From Ruminococcaceae bacterium UBA2854 (GTDB taxonomy: Bacteria; Bacillota; Clostridia; Oscillospirales; Acutalibacteraceae), in NCBI GenBank assembly GCA_002350765.1, contig DEFK01000016.1, forward strand, positions 1 through 64,000: a stretch of 64,000 nucleotides of DNA. The letters run 5' to 3'. The notes under the pieces are model-generated. The model had not been told where the DNA came from and searched no databases. It saw only the letters and a program-made list of their open reading frames with translations. Positions 50,596 through 59,591 of the stretch are shown here, piece by piece. The position numbers and the translations under genes were made by a program. Each line of letters begins with the position of its first letter. Within the stretch, counting starts at the first letter, position 1.

Positions 50596-51672
50596 TTACT
50601 CAGCTTTCTTATCGATCTGTGTTTCTTCCATTTTCTTAGCTTCTTCGGCTTTATCTTTAGTCATATACGAGAACGGTCCCGTAAGAGCTATAACTCCGTA
50701 GTAGTTGATAACTCTCCAGATAAGCGCCGCGCTCTTTAAGGTTCCGTTTATAAAGAACGTGCTGAAGAACGCTGTAAATCCGAGCTCAGCCGCTCCCGAC
50801 GCTCCCGGAATCGGTATCATACCGCTCATAAGGTTAACAAACGCCTGCGATGAAACGAGCTGGAACGGCGTAGCGTGGGTAAATCCGAACGCGCGGAAAA
50901 TAAAATACGGAACTAAGAACATCGCTATAAACTGAAGTATCGTAAGTATAAACGCGCTGATAAACAGCTTTGGTTTTTTGTAGATATCCTTGTTGCTTGT
51001 ATGGAAGGTGTTGAGCTGCTGGTCGATACCCTCGATTTTCTCGTCAACATTCTTTATTATCTTAATCTTGTTTAATATTTTAGCGAAAAACATAATAAGC
51101 TTTCTCGCGAGATTGGGAGAAAAGCTGAACAGCAATACCATACCCGTTACCGCGAGCTGGGATATGAACCCGAAAGCAAGCAGAACCAATATGTACGAAA
51201 TGTTTTCGTTAGACATTATAAACGGGATGTTCGTCAGTACCGCGACTATGCTTATAGAAGTCAGAACTACCTGGTAAACAAGGAATTTCTGCATCAGGCG
51301 CGAGGTGGAATAGCCGACCTCTACGTGCATTTTTGAATACAGTAAATAAACCTGCATCGGCTGACCGCCTGTTGAGGACGGGGTGATAGCGCTCCAGAAT
51401 AAGCCCATAAAGCCTACCCGTATAGCGTCGATAAACCGAAAATCCTTATGACCGTCTTTTATAAACAGGTAAATAACCAGCGACTCGATAAACATATAGG
51501 TAAGCTGTGAGGCGACAGCCGCGAGAATCCAATACCAGATTACAGGGGTATCAGAGTGTATAAGGTCGTTAAGACCGTCTTTACTGAAAAAGAAGTATAG
51601 AATTATTCCCGCGCAAAGTCCGATAACCAGCGCGTTAAAAATATACTTTGGTTTAAAGAAAGAATTTTTCAT
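50596..51672 (-). CDS. UPF0104 / LPG-synthase-TM family membrane protein
   Basis: This 358-residue protein has about eight helices and the hallmarks of the lysylphosphatidylglycerol synthase transmembrane (flippase-like) family: TPSSTGGQPMQVYLL and MIPIPGASGAAELGF. It lacks the soluble aminoacyltransferase domain of MprF, so it should not lysinylate lipids; a role in flipping or trafficking of a lipid or glycolipid is inferred. It is third in an operon after a glycolipid-type glycosyltransferase and a serpin-like lipoprotein, all acting at the envelope. Confidence 0.88.
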   Translation of the reverse strand: MKNSFFKPKYIFNALVIGLCAGIILYFFFSKDGLNDLIHSDTPVIWYWILAAVASQLTYMFIESLVIYLFIKDGHKDFRFIDAIRVGFMGLFWSAITPSSTGGQPMQVYLLYSKMHVEVGYSTSRLMQKFLVYQVVLTSISIVAVLTNIPFIMSNENISYILVLLAFGFISQLAVTGMVLLFSFSPNLARKLIMFFAKILNKIKIIKNVDEKIEGIDQQLNTFHTSNKDIYKKPKLFISAFILTILQFIAMFLVPYFIFRAFGFTHATPFQLVSSQAFVNLMSGMIPIPGASGAAELGFTAFFSTFFINGTLKSAALIWRVINYYGVIALTGPFSYMTKDKAEEAKKMEETQIDKKAE

Positions 51673-51681
51673 ATTGCCTCT

Positions 51682-52905
51682 TTAAATGTCGGATATAACT
51701 CCCATAAATACGGGAATATTGCTTTCGTTATCAATAACCGCGTAAATAAACGGACGGTTGAATTTTAATGTTTTATCGGGTTTCTTTTTAACGGAAGTTG
51801 TTTTAGCGGTTTTGTCAGAGCTTATTCCGTTTTCGTCTATTTTAATCTCGAAATCCTGAATAATATCGGAAACCCTTGTTTTTGTATTGTAGGACAGAGC
51901 GGAGTAATTTCCCGTACCTTTAAGGAAGCTGAACGCTTTCTCGTCGGTAAAGTTTAACTCGCCCTTTTTGCTGAATTCGGGGATATACGCGGAGCAGGTT
52001 TTAAAAACGCTCATAGAGTTTATAAGCTCCGTGAAGCTGTAGCCGTCGAGCTTTTTAAGCAGCTCGTCAACGCTGCCCTTTTTCGGCATAACCGCGACGA
52101 ATTTCGAGGGAGTGTTCTTTAAATCCTTTATAAAGCCCTCGCAGTTCTTATCCGAGATATAAAACTCCGTGCCGTTTAAAAACTCAGCCTTTTTGCCTTT
52201 AAAGGTATCCTGCGCGGTACGCTCGAATTTATCGAGCCATACGTCGTTCATATACGCGCTGTTTAAAAGCAGCATTCCCGAATCTTTATTAACGCTCGCT
52301 GTATACGCCGCCTTGGAGTTATCCGAAATATACGTGTTTACCTTTTCGGTAAAGTCGTTGTCGGAAAAATTAAGCCTGAATACTCCGCTGCGGTTAAAGT
52401 CGGCGTTTTTAAGGAGAAAGTCCTGGCTTACGGATAAATCGTCGTTTACGAATAAATCACTGTTTAAATCGACATAGCTTTTCTTGCTGTCTTTTTTATA
52501 ACCGCTTAAAGCTTCGAGCCTGCCGAAAAAGTATCCGCAAGACGAGTTTAAATCCTCGAGAGTAACGGTCTCTCCCGTTATTAGCTTAATGCTGTTCTGA
52601 GTATCGCTCGAAGCGGCGTTTTGCAGTAATATAAGCTGGCGGTATAAAGCCGCGGGGGAGTATACCGCGTTTTTGTTATCCTCGAGTAAAGCCGAGAGGA
52701 TTTTTGAAGAAAAGCTTATAGCGGCTGATTTATAGTCCGTGTACGAAGTCGGAGCGATGGTTTCGCCCTTTTTAAAGTAATAGGTCTTATTTTCGTCGGC
52801 GCTTACATCCTTTGTTAAATCTTCTCCGGGGATATTCGAGGAGCAGGAGCACAGCGCCGCGCATATTATAATAAGTGTAAGTAACAGAGAGGTTATTCTT
52901 TTCAT
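51682..52905 (-). CDS. Serpin-fold lipoprotein
   Basis: This 407-residue lipoprotein (signal ending LCSC) has the serpin fold: NAVYSPAALYRQLILLQNAAS in helix B and the C-terminal FNRPFIYAVIDNESNIPVFMGVI are diagnostic. Serpins trap serine or cysteine proteases by inserting the reactive-centre loop. Here the loop reads DENGISSDKTAKTTSVKKKPD: the hinge lacks the usual small Ala-rich run, while basic residues stand near P1, so it may be a weak trypsin-type inhibitor or non-inhibitory. Its ATG overlaps the stop of the preceding glycosyltransferase by 4 bases. Confidence 0.88.
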   Translation of the reverse strand: MKRITSLLLTLIIICAALCSCSSNIPGEDLTKDVSADENKTYYFKKGETIAPTSYTDYKSAAISFSSKILSALLEDNKNAVYSPAALYRQLILLQNAASSDTQNSIKLITGETVTLEDLNSSCGYFFGRLEALSGYKKDSKKSYVDLNSDLFVNDDLSVSQDFLLKNADFNRSGVFRLNFSDNDFTEKVNTYISDNSKAAYTASVNKDSGMLLLNSAYMNDVWLDKFERTAQDTFKGKKAEFLNGTEFYISDKNCEGFIKDLKNTPSKFVAVMPKKGSVDELLKKLDGYSFTELINSMSVFKTCSAYIPEFSKKGELNFTDEKAFSFLKGTGNYSALSYNTKTRVSDIIQDFEIKIDENGISSDKTAKTTSVKKKPDKTLKFNRPFIYAVIDNESNIPVFMGVISDI

Positions 52906-54011
52906 TTATTGTTCTCCGTTAATGAATGAGCAAGCTTGCAAATATGTTCGGACGCGTTTCCGTTATACTGCTTTTTACAATTCTCGCTCATAATCATAAG
53001 CCTGTGTTCATCGTTTAGTAGCTTGTTTATTTCTTCACCCGCGTTTTTGCCGAGCTTAACGGCAACGCCGATGTCCTTTAAGAACTTAGCGTTACACTCT
53101 TCCTGCCCGGGGTAAGCGCTGTAAATAGCCATCGGAAGCGAGCATACTATACTCTCGCTTACGGTAAGTCCGCCCGGCTTTGTGATAATTAAATCGGAGC
53201 AGTGCATATAATCCTCAACATTATCCACATACATAAGCAGATGTGTGTTCTTGTTGATTTTAGTCCTGAATTTATTATACAGGTGCGGGTTATTGCCCGT
53301 GATTACGATAAACTGGGCATTCTTAGCGGTATCCGCTATATCCTTATAAACCGAGAGAACCTCGCTTACTCCGAAGCTTCCCGCCATAAACAATACGGTT
53401 TTAGTGTCCGTGTTAAGCCTGAGCTTCTTTTTCAGCTCAGCTTTATCGGGCTTGAGGAAAAATTTCTGGAATACGGGAATACCGAAGCAGTGAACCTTCC
53501 TGGGGCTGATGTTGTAGCGCGTCTGGAAATCCACTACCATTTTCTGACTGCTTACGACATAGTGGTCGATGCCGTCGGCTATGTAGGTGTAATGCGCGTC
53601 GAAATCCGTAATAAGCGTTATAACGGGAACCTTAATTTTGCCTTTCTTTTTAAGGTCGCCGAGCATCGTCGCGATAAAAGCGTGACAGGATATTATAACG
53701 TCGGGCTTAAACATCTCGATTGCGCCGATTAAATGTCTGCCTTTAAATTTATTAACGGAGTTGCATAGATTGTTAAGGGCGGATTTATGGTCGGAATTAC
53801 GGTATATCTCGCCGTAGAACCTCGGCATTCTTTTAGCCAGAACTGTATACCCGCCGCAGATAAAATTATTATAAAGCGTTCCCGCGACTTCAAGTCCATC
53901 AACAATCTTGACTATATTGTCGGGAGATTCGGCTTCAAAATATTCTTTTAGAGCGTTTGCGGCGCGTTTATGTCCGCCGCCTGTTGAAGCGGTAAAAATA
54001 AGAACCTTCAT
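52902..54011 (-). CDS. Processive diacylglycerol glycosyltransferase-like protein (MGDG synthase family)
   Basis: This is a 369-residue GT28 enzyme. The N-terminal MGDG-synthase domain starts IFTASTGGGHKRAANALKE and has DVIISCHAF and LITDFDAHY; the C-terminal domain binds UDP-sugar with TKPGGLTVSESIV and YPGQEECNAKFL. Relatives such as UgtP attach glucose to diacylglycerol for glycolipids and lipoteichoic acid anchors. It is a peripheral membrane enzyme with no transmembrane segment. First gene of the minus-strand envelope operon. Confidence 0.9.
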   Translation of the reverse strand: MKVLIFTASTGGGHKRAANALKEYFEAESPDNIVKIVDGLEVAGTLYNNFICGGYTVLAKRMPRFYGEIYRNSDHKSALNNLCNSVNKFKGRHLIGAIEMFKPDVIISCHAFIATMLGDLKKKGKIKVPVITLITDFDAHYTYIADGIDHYVVSSQKMVVDFQTRYNISPRKVHCFGIPVFQKFFLKPDKAELKKKLRLNTDTKTVLFMAGSFGVSEVLSVYKDIADTAKNAQFIVITGNNPHLYNKFRTKINKNTHLLMYVDNVEDYMHCSDLIITKPGGLTVSESIVCSLPMAIYSAYPGQEECNAKFLKDIGVAVKLGKNAGEEINKLLNDEHRLMIMSENCKKQYNGNASEHICKLAHSLTENNK

Positions 54012-54171
54012 CTGTAACTCCTGTTTTATATCACAATACGTATTTATACATATTACATTATATACAATTCTTTTAAGAATTTCAATATACTATATTTATA
54101 TTAGTGAAAATATTAAGTAATTTATTTTAAAAAACCGTGTTTACGTGCAAGTTCAACAAAATTCAAAATTT

Positions 54172-54178
54172 TTCGACA
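54172..54178. promoter_or_regulatory. Possible Spo0A box upstream of vanW
   Basis: TTCGACA is the exact reverse complement of the 0A box TGTCGAA. It lies about 93 bases before the vanW start, in the divergent A/T-rich gap. A seven-base motif can occur by chance. Confidence 0.35.
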
Positions 54179-54264
54179 TTTTTTGAAAATTTGCTTTATT
54201 TTTTATAAAAAAAGGTATAGAATATATAGCGTGTATGTAGGTTTAAATAAAGGAGGGAAAAGCC

Positions 54265-55935
54265 GTGGCACGGAAATCGGGTTCTAATTACAACCGCAAT
54301 TCCTATACAAGTTCAAGATCCGCAAACAGAAGAAAAAGCGCGCCCGTAAAACGCACTTCGGTTAACCGCGCTCCGAGAAAGCGAACAGCTCCCCCGAAAA
54401 ACAGAAGCACAAAAGCCAGACCTCCTCAGCCGAAAAGAAGTCCCGCGTTTAATTTCGTTATAGTCTTTTTAATTGTCGGAATAGTTTTTCTTGTAGGCTT
54501 AGTAAGCTTTAATCTCTATAAAGAGTACCGAAAAGGCCAGCCCTTTACATATTCCGACGGAGTAAACGTATCGGGTATTGATATCAGCCGTCTTTCGGTA
54601 AAGGAAGCGAGAGCTAAATTAGAGGAAAACGCCTTAAACGCGGTAAGAGATATCAGCATAAAAGTTAAAGCGGGCAGTGTGGAAAAAACATTCTCGAAAG
54701 CTGACTTTAAATATGATTTCGACTACGAAACTCCCCTTAAAGAAGCTAAAATATACAGTATGAAGGAACAGGGGATTTACGATAAAAAGAAAAGTAAAAC
54801 CGAAACCGAGACCGAGGAGAGTACGGATTCTCCCCATTTTACGCTGACCTATAAGGTTATCCCCAAGTCCGTAAAGGCTCAGACCGCGACAATAGCGAAG
54901 AAGGTTAACTCCGCGGCGAAAAACGCTAAGGTTGTAAAATTCCATCCGTTCGCCGAGAAACGCTTCAAATATCAGGCGGGAGTGGACGGCCGTAAGCTCG
55001 ACAGTAAAACCATAAATAAAAAGATAATTGACTTTTTCCCGACAGGTAAACAGAACCTCGACATAAACGCCAGGATTAATAAGCTTACACCTTCGATCAC
55101 GGTTAAGGATTTACAGACAAATATTATCGGACTCGCTACCGCGTCTACCGTATCGCAGAATACTCCCGAGGGTACGCACAATATGGAGCTTGCGCTGAAA
55201 TCCTGCAACGGTTCGGTAATTGCTCCGGGAGCTACGTGGTCGTTCAACGATTGTACGGGCGACTCCAACCTCGAGAGTAACGGCTACAAAAAAGCCGCCG
55301 TTATCTCCGAGAAGAAGATAAAGCAGGGCGTCGGCGGCGGAATATGCCAGGCAAGTACGATAATTTTCGAGGCGGGACTGTTCTCGAATATGGAGATTAT
55401 CGAGCGCCATAACCACCACTGGGCTTCTACATACGCCTACGCGGGCGAGGACGCTACTATCGACTACCCCGACCTTGACCTGAGAATGAGGAACAAAACC
55501 GAATACCAGATGTTTATAGAATGTCGTATGGAGGACGGAAACAGGCTGAGGGTTAATATTTGGGGCTACCAGGATCCCGATTACGACAATATAAGAATAC
55601 ATTCCGAAAACTACGATGTTACAAAAACCGATTTCCGTACAAGAACGTTCCGAGAGCTGTTTAAGGACGGCCATATTATAAAAACGGAAACAGTTTGCGA
55701 GTCGTATTATAATATTAAACAATCTATAAAAACTCCCGACGCCGAAACCTACCGCACCCGAGTTGACGGCTACGTCCAGTACGAGGACGAGGATTATATC
55801 CCGATGGATACGGGCGAGAGCGAAAGCGTCGAGGAAGAGGACAACTCCGACGACAGCGGTGAGGAAAGCGTAGAAGAGGACTACAGCGACGAAGAAGATA
55901 CCGACGAAGAATATGACGAAGGAAGTATAAACTGA
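54265..55935 (+). CDS. VanW family envelope protein
   Basis: This is a 556-residue membrane protein. A basic, Ser/Arg-rich cytosolic N-terminus (about 1-58) is followed by one helix (about 64-85), a peptidoglycan-binding-like region (about 95-270) and a VanW domain with SFNDCTGDSNLESNGYKKA, GGGICQASTIIFEAGL and HNHHWASTYAYAGEDATIDYP. The C-terminal 60 residues are extremely acidic. VanW function is unknown despite its name; no resistance operon is present. The start is GTG 54265 behind AAAGGAGGG. It overlaps the nitroreductase by one base (TGATG). Confidence 0.9.
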   Translation: MARKSGSNYNRNSYTSSRSANRRKSAPVKRTSVNRAPRKRTAPPKNRSTKARPPQPKRSPAFNFVIVFLIVGIVFLVGLVSFNLYKEYRKGQPFTYSDGVNVSGIDISRLSVKEARAKLEENALNAVRDISIKVKAGSVEKTFSKADFKYDFDYETPLKEAKIYSMKEQGIYDKKKSKTETETEESTDSPHFTLTYKVIPKSVKAQTATIAKKVNSAAKNAKVVKFHPFAEKRFKYQAGVDGRKLDSKTINKKIIDFFPTGKQNLDINARINKLTPSITVKDLQTNIIGLATASTVSQNTPEGTHNMELALKSCNGSVIAPGATWSFNDCTGDSNLESNGYKKAAVISEKKIKQGVGGGICQASTIIFEAGLFSNMEIIERHNHHWASTYAYAGEDATIDYPDLDLRMRNKTEYQMFIECRMEDGNRLRVNIWGYQDPDYDNIRIHSENYDVTKTDFRTRTFRELFKDGHIIKTETVCESYYNIKQSIKTPDAETYRTRVDGYVQYEDEDYIPMDTGESESVEEEDNSDDSGEESVEEDYSDEEDTDEEYDEGSIN

Positions 55936-56462
55936 TGAACGATATAATTAAAGCTATGAAGGAACGCCGAAGCGTTCGTAAATTTAAATCGGATATGCCC
56001 GATAAAAAGGATATAGAGCAGATTGTCGAGGCGGGCTTATACGCCGCTAACGGCAGGGGAAAGCAGGCGGTTATAACCGTTGCCGTAACCAACCGCGAGC
56101 TTCGCGATAAAATCTCCGACATTAACCGTAAAATCGGCGGTTGGAGCGAGGGCTTCGACCCGTTCTACGGCGCTCCCGTTATTCTGATCGTGCTCGCCGA
56201 TAAGAACTGGCCGACCTGCGTATACGACGGAAGCCTTGTTATGGGTAATATGATGCTCGCCGCCCATTCCTTAGGGCTCGGCAGTATCTGGATTCACCGC
56301 GCGAAAGAGGAGTTCGAAACCGACGAGTATAAAGAGCTCTTAAAGTCCTTAGGTGTTGAGGGCGAATGGGAAGGAATCGGACATTGTGCCGTAGGCTACG
56401 CGGACGGCGATATCCCGACCCCCGCCGATAGAAAAGACGGACGAGTTTTTTGGGTTGAATAA
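55935..56462 (+). CDS. Nitroreductase family protein
   Basis: This is a 175-residue FMN-dependent nitroreductase-fold enzyme. RRSVRKFK near the N-terminus and LGLGSIWIHRAKEEF are the flavin and NAD(P)H contacts, and VGYADGDIPTPADRK ends the fold. Typical members reduce nitroaromatics, quinones or enones; no substrate can be read. It is translationally coupled to vanW and followed by a terminator. Confidence 0.9.
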   Translation: MNDIIKAMKERRSVRKFKSDMPDKKDIEQIVEAGLYAANGRGKQAVITVAVTNRELRDKISDINRKIGGWSEGFDPFYGAPVILIVLADKNWPTCVYDGSLVMGNMMLAAHSLGLGSIWIHRAKEEFETDEYKELLKSLGVEGEWEGIGHCAVGYADGDIPTPADRKDGRVFWVE

Positions 56463-56472
56463 TATATATTAT

Positions 56473-56503
56473 ACGGGCTGACTATGTCAGCCCGTTGTTG
56501 TTT
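56473..56503 (+). terminator. Terminator after the nitroreductase gene
   Basis: ACGGGCTGAC / GTCAGCCCGT with a TAT loop is followed by TGTTGTTTT. Confidence 0.8.
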
Positions 56504-56546
56504 TAGGTGAGTATAGTTTGACGCTGATTTGTGAAAGAGTAAATTT

Positions 56547-56604
56547 GCCTTCTCCTTGAGGAGAAGGTGGCGCCGCCGATTAAGGCGGTGACGGATGAGG
56601 TGTA
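56547..56604. repeat. Solo copy of the palindromic repeat that bounds the DUF559 cassette
   Basis: GCCTTCTCCTTGAGGAGAAG, a stem GGCGCCGCCGATTAAGGCGG, then TGACGGATGAGGTGTA. The ends match the TIR-like repeats at 7259 and 7715; the stem differs. No nuclease gene is associated with it. Confidence 0.75.
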
Positions 56605-56643
56605 AAACTTTTTGGAGTGATAGGAAAGCGCCGAATTTTGCGC

Positions 56644-56690
56644 TTGACTTTTTTTATGTTATATAGTATGATTTGTATAACAAATCATAC
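56644..56690 (+). promoter_or_regulatory. Promoter with overlapping palindromic operator of the AbrB-like gene
   Basis: TTGACT (56644-56649) and TATGAT (56667-56672) are 17 bp apart. The -10 lies inside a perfect 10-bp inverted repeat GTATGATTTG / CAAATCATAC (56666-56690, 5-bp centre), an arrangement expected for autorepression. Confidence 0.7.
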
Positions 56691-56706
56691 TTACGAGGTG
56701 AAGAAA

Positions 56707-56919
56707 ATGGCAGCTCCTAAAGGTAAATACGCGTGGACGGCGACAGTAGGCGAAAAAGGACAGATAGTAATTCCGAAGCAGGCGCGCGATATATTCGATA
56801 TTAAAGCGGGGGATACTCTCCTGCTTCTCGGCGACGAAAAACACGGTATCGCTATTCCGCCCAAGGGTACGTTTTCGCATGTATTCGACGAAGTGTTTAA
56901 TAAAAAGGACGGCGAATAG
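56707..56919 (+). CDS. AbrB/SpoVT-type DNA-binding regulator
   Basis: This 70-residue protein is almost entirely a swapped-hairpin AbrB domain: TATVGEKGQIVIPKQARDIFDIKAGDTLLLLGDE. It would bind DNA as a dimer or tetramer, most likely the palindrome over its own promoter. ATG 56707 is used because GAGGTG lies 6-11 bases upstream; the longer frame from 56617 would read through the promoter. The glycosyltransferase gene starts 2 bases after its stop, so it is probably the regulated partner. Confidence 0.9.
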   Translation: MAAPKGKYAWTATVGEKGQIVIPKQARDIFDIKAGDTLLLLGDEKHGIAIPPKGTFSHVFDEVFNKKDGE

Positions 56920-56921
56920 TA

Positions 56922-58328
56922 ATGAAAAAGATATTTTTCTTTTCAATTCCCGCGCACGGACACACTAATCCGATGATGCCTGTAGCCGCCGAGCTCGTTA
57001 AACGGGGTAATACGGTTCGTTTTTATTCGTTCAACGAGTTCGCCGACAGGATTAAAGCCACAGGCGCGGAGTTTATCTCCTGCGATAAATATCTCGGCGA
57101 GCTTACTAAAAAGGAAGAAGAGAATTTAAAGGCGATATCCACTACGGAAATGACCATACAGGATATCCGCGTTACATTAAGTATGGATGAGTTTCTCGAC
57201 AACGAGTTTAAAAGCCATAAACCCGACGTCGTATATACCGACGCTGTGTGCTTCTGGGGTAAGCTGAACGCGTGGAAGCATAATGTACCACTCGTTGTGT
57301 CTACAAGTACATTCGCGTTTAATCAGCTTTCGTCAGGTTATATGAAACATAGCCCTAAGGAAATGGCGGATATGATTTTCGGATTGCCGAAAATTTCCAA
57401 GGAGCTTAAAAAGCTCGAGCCCTACGGCTACCACGTAAAAAGCGCCCTGTCGCTTGTACAAAACGACAATAAAACCGATTCGGTTGTCTATGCCTCGAAG
57501 GGATTTCAGCCATATTCCGAGAGCTATTCCGACCATTACTTATTTGCGGGACCGTCGGTATTTTCCAGGATAAAGCCCGCTAAGAAAAAAGAAAGACCGC
57601 TTTTGTATATTTCTCTCGGAACGGTTATAAACGACCGACCTGATTTCTACGATAAGTGCTTTAAGGCGTTTAAGGATATGGAGATCGACGTTATAATTTC
57701 CTGCGGCAACACTGTGAAAATCGAGTCGCTCGGAACTATACCCGATAATATAAAAGTATACCCGCGCGTTGACCAGCTCGAAGTATTGTCGCGAGCCGAC
57801 GCGTTTATTTCCCATTGTGGAATGAACAGCGTAAGCGAAAGCCTGTATATGGCGACTCCGCTTGTACTCTATCCCCAGACTGGCGAACAGCGCGCCGTAG
57901 CAAGACGAGTAAAGGAAATCGGCGCGGGAGTTGAGCTTAAAGATGATTCTGTCGAGGGTATTAAAAGAGCGGTGTCCGAGCTTATGGATAATAAATCGTA
58001 CAGGGAAGCCGCTGTTAAATGCTGCGAAGAGTTTCGTTCCTGTGCGGGAAGCGCGGGAGCCGCTGAGTTTATAGAAAACGCTCCGCATAAATCGGACGGC
58101 GTAGATGTTTTAGCCGAATTTAATAAGGCGAACGGCTTGTTGCGGCTTTTCTACTGGCTGATTGTTGCCGCGGTAATCGTACTTTTCGGCGTATTTATCT
58201 CGTGGTGGTTTGTGTGGATTGTCGGAATAATAACGGGAATTTTCTCGTACCCGATATGTAAGCTTTTCCAAAACCGTCTGTATAAAAATGTAATAAATAA
58301 AAATGCTAAGAATGGTCGGCTCAATTAA
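56922..58328 (+). CDS. MGT-family glycosyltransferase with C-terminal membrane helices
   Basis: This is a 468-residue GT-B enzyme like macrolide and UDP-glucosyl transferases (GT1): N-terminal SIPAHGHTNPMMPVAAEL, C-terminal donor site SHCGMNSVSESLYMATPLVLYP. After the usual catalytic length of about 395 residues there are two added transmembrane helices (about 403-450) and a basic tail, placing the enzyme at the membrane. Acceptor is unknown: a lipid, sterol-like compound or an antibiotic. No Shine-Dalgarno stronger than GGCGAATAG is seen, fitting coupling to the AbrB gene. Confidence 0.88.
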   Translation: MKKIFFFSIPAHGHTNPMMPVAAELVKRGNTVRFYSFNEFADRIKATGAEFISCDKYLGELTKKEEENLKAISTTEMTIQDIRVTLSMDEFLDNEFKSHKPDVVYTDAVCFWGKLNAWKHNVPLVVSTSTFAFNQLSSGYMKHSPKEMADMIFGLPKISKELKKLEPYGYHVKSALSLVQNDNKTDSVVYASKGFQPYSESYSDHYLFAGPSVFSRIKPAKKKERPLLYISLGTVINDRPDFYDKCFKAFKDMEIDVIISCGNTVKIESLGTIPDNIKVYPRVDQLEVLSRADAFISHCGMNSVSESLYMATPLVLYPQTGEQRAVARRVKEIGAGVELKDDSVEGIKRAVSELMDNKSYREAAVKCCEEFRSCAGSAGAAEFIENAPHKSDGVDVLAEFNKANGLLRLFYWLIVAAVIVLFGVFISWWFVWIVGIITGIFSYPICKLFQNRLYKNVINKNAKNGRLN

Positions 58329-58344
58329 CGAGCCGACCGTTTTA
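58314..58344 (+). terminator. Terminator of the abrB-glycosyltransferase operon
   Basis: GGTCGGCTC / GAGCCGACC with an AATTAAC loop overlaps the stop codon and is followed by GTTTTAT. Confidence 0.8.
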
Positions 58345-58486
58345 TATATTTCTTTATTATACTATACTAGGTCTTAAATAAGTCAATATAATTATGTTTT
58401 CCAAGCTGTAAATTTATGTCAAAATCCTTTTACATCTCTTATAAAAGCTGTATATTTGCGTAAACTAAAGGCGAAAGGGTGATTTG

Positions 58487-59494
58487 ATGATAAAACGGCT
58501 CGGGAAATATACATTGGAATTTGAGGACGGAATAGGAATAACAGGTTACGGCGCTGTCGCGGGTAAGAAAGAATCGGAAGGAATGCTCGGGGGAAATTTC
58601 GATAAGATAATCTACGATTCCTACGCGGGTCAGAAAACCTACGAGCAGGCGGAGAATGTTTTCCAGCAGGAGGCGTTTGAGCGAGCTCTTAGCCGCGCGA
58701 ATAAGAAAGCGGAGGATGTCGATATGATTTTCGCGGGCGATTTGCTGAACCAATGTATCGGCTCAAGCTACGGGCTGAAAAGCTTTGGTATCCCGTATCT
58801 CGGTATCTACGGCGCGTGCTCGACAATGGCTGAAGGGCTTATAATGTCCTCGGTGTATCTCGCTTCGGGCGCGGGAAGTTGTTGCGCCTGCGTTACGTCA
58901 TCCCATTTTTGTACAGCCGAGCGGCAATACCGCTTTCCGCTCGACTACGGCGGTCAGCGTACTCCAACCTCCCAGTGGACTGTGACGGGCAGCGGAAGCT
59001 GTGTGCTGGAAAATAGTAAAAACGGAATAAAAATCTCCCGCGCGCTGATCGGGAAAATTGTCGATTATGATGTTAAGGACTTGAATAATATGGGCGCCGC
59101 CATGGCTCCTGCGGCGGCGGTGACTATAACCGATTTTCTGCGTGATACAAAAACCGTTCCGAAGGATTACGACCTGATTTTAACGGGCGATTTAGGAGAG
59201 GTCGGCTCGAAATGTCTGTACAGCCTTCTTGAAGATGACGGTATTGATTTAAAAGGCATACACAACGATTGCGGGCTGATGATTTTCAGCCGTGAGCGTC
59301 AGGACGTCCACTCGGGAGGCTCGGGAGCGGGCTGTTGCGCGTCGGTACTCTGCTCAACGATTTTGCCCGATATCGAGAAAGGCAAGTACAAGAATATCCT
59401 ATTCGTCGCCACAGGCGCGCTAATGAGCCCTGTATCATCTCAGCAGGGCGGAGCTATCCCCGCAATCGCCCACCTCGTGAATATAAGAAAGTGA
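58487..59494 (+). CDS. spoVAD: Stage V sporulation protein AD
   Basis: This 335-residue SpoVAD (thiolase-like fold) is part of the SpoVA dipicolinic-acid channel of spores. GACSTMAEGLIMSSVYLASG, SSHFCTAERQYRFPL, TGDLGEVGSKCL and the C-terminal GALMSPVSSQQGGAIP are conserved. The start is ATG 58487 after AAAGGGTGA. Neither spoVAC nor spoVAE lies beside it; it stands alone between two terminators, so the other SpoVA genes must be elsewhere or absent. Forespore expression is expected but I see no clear sigma-G promoter. Confidence 0.93.
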   Translation: MIKRLGKYTLEFEDGIGITGYGAVAGKKESEGMLGGNFDKIIYDSYAGQKTYEQAENVFQQEAFERALSRANKKAEDVDMIFAGDLLNQCIGSSYGLKSFGIPYLGIYGACSTMAEGLIMSSVYLASGAGSCCACVTSSHFCTAERQYRFPLDYGGQRTPTSQWTVTGSGSCVLENSKNGIKISRALIGKIVDYDVKDLNNMGAAMAPAAAVTITDFLRDTKTVPKDYDLILTGDLGEVGSKCLYSLLEDDGIDLKGIHNDCGLMIFSRERQDVHSGGSGAGCCASVLCSTILPDIEKGKYKNILFVATGALMSPVSSQQGGAIPAIAHLVNIRK

Positions 59495-59499
59495 CTTTT

Positions 59500-59530
59500 C
59501 CTCCGCTTGCAGCTTCAAGCGGAGGTTTTT
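59500..59530 (+). terminator. Terminator of spoVAD
   Basis: CCTCCGCTTG / CAAGCGGAGG with a CAGCTT loop is followed by TTTTT. Confidence 0.85.
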
Positions 59531-59591
59531 ATGGACAATCTTCCGAATTTCTGTTATTATACAGTCATAAACGATATAACGGAGGAAAGTT

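Noticed and set aside
54265..55935. A vancomycin-resistance gene because of the VanW name
   Set aside because: VanW domains occur widely outside resistance clusters, and vanHAX or regulatory genes are absent.
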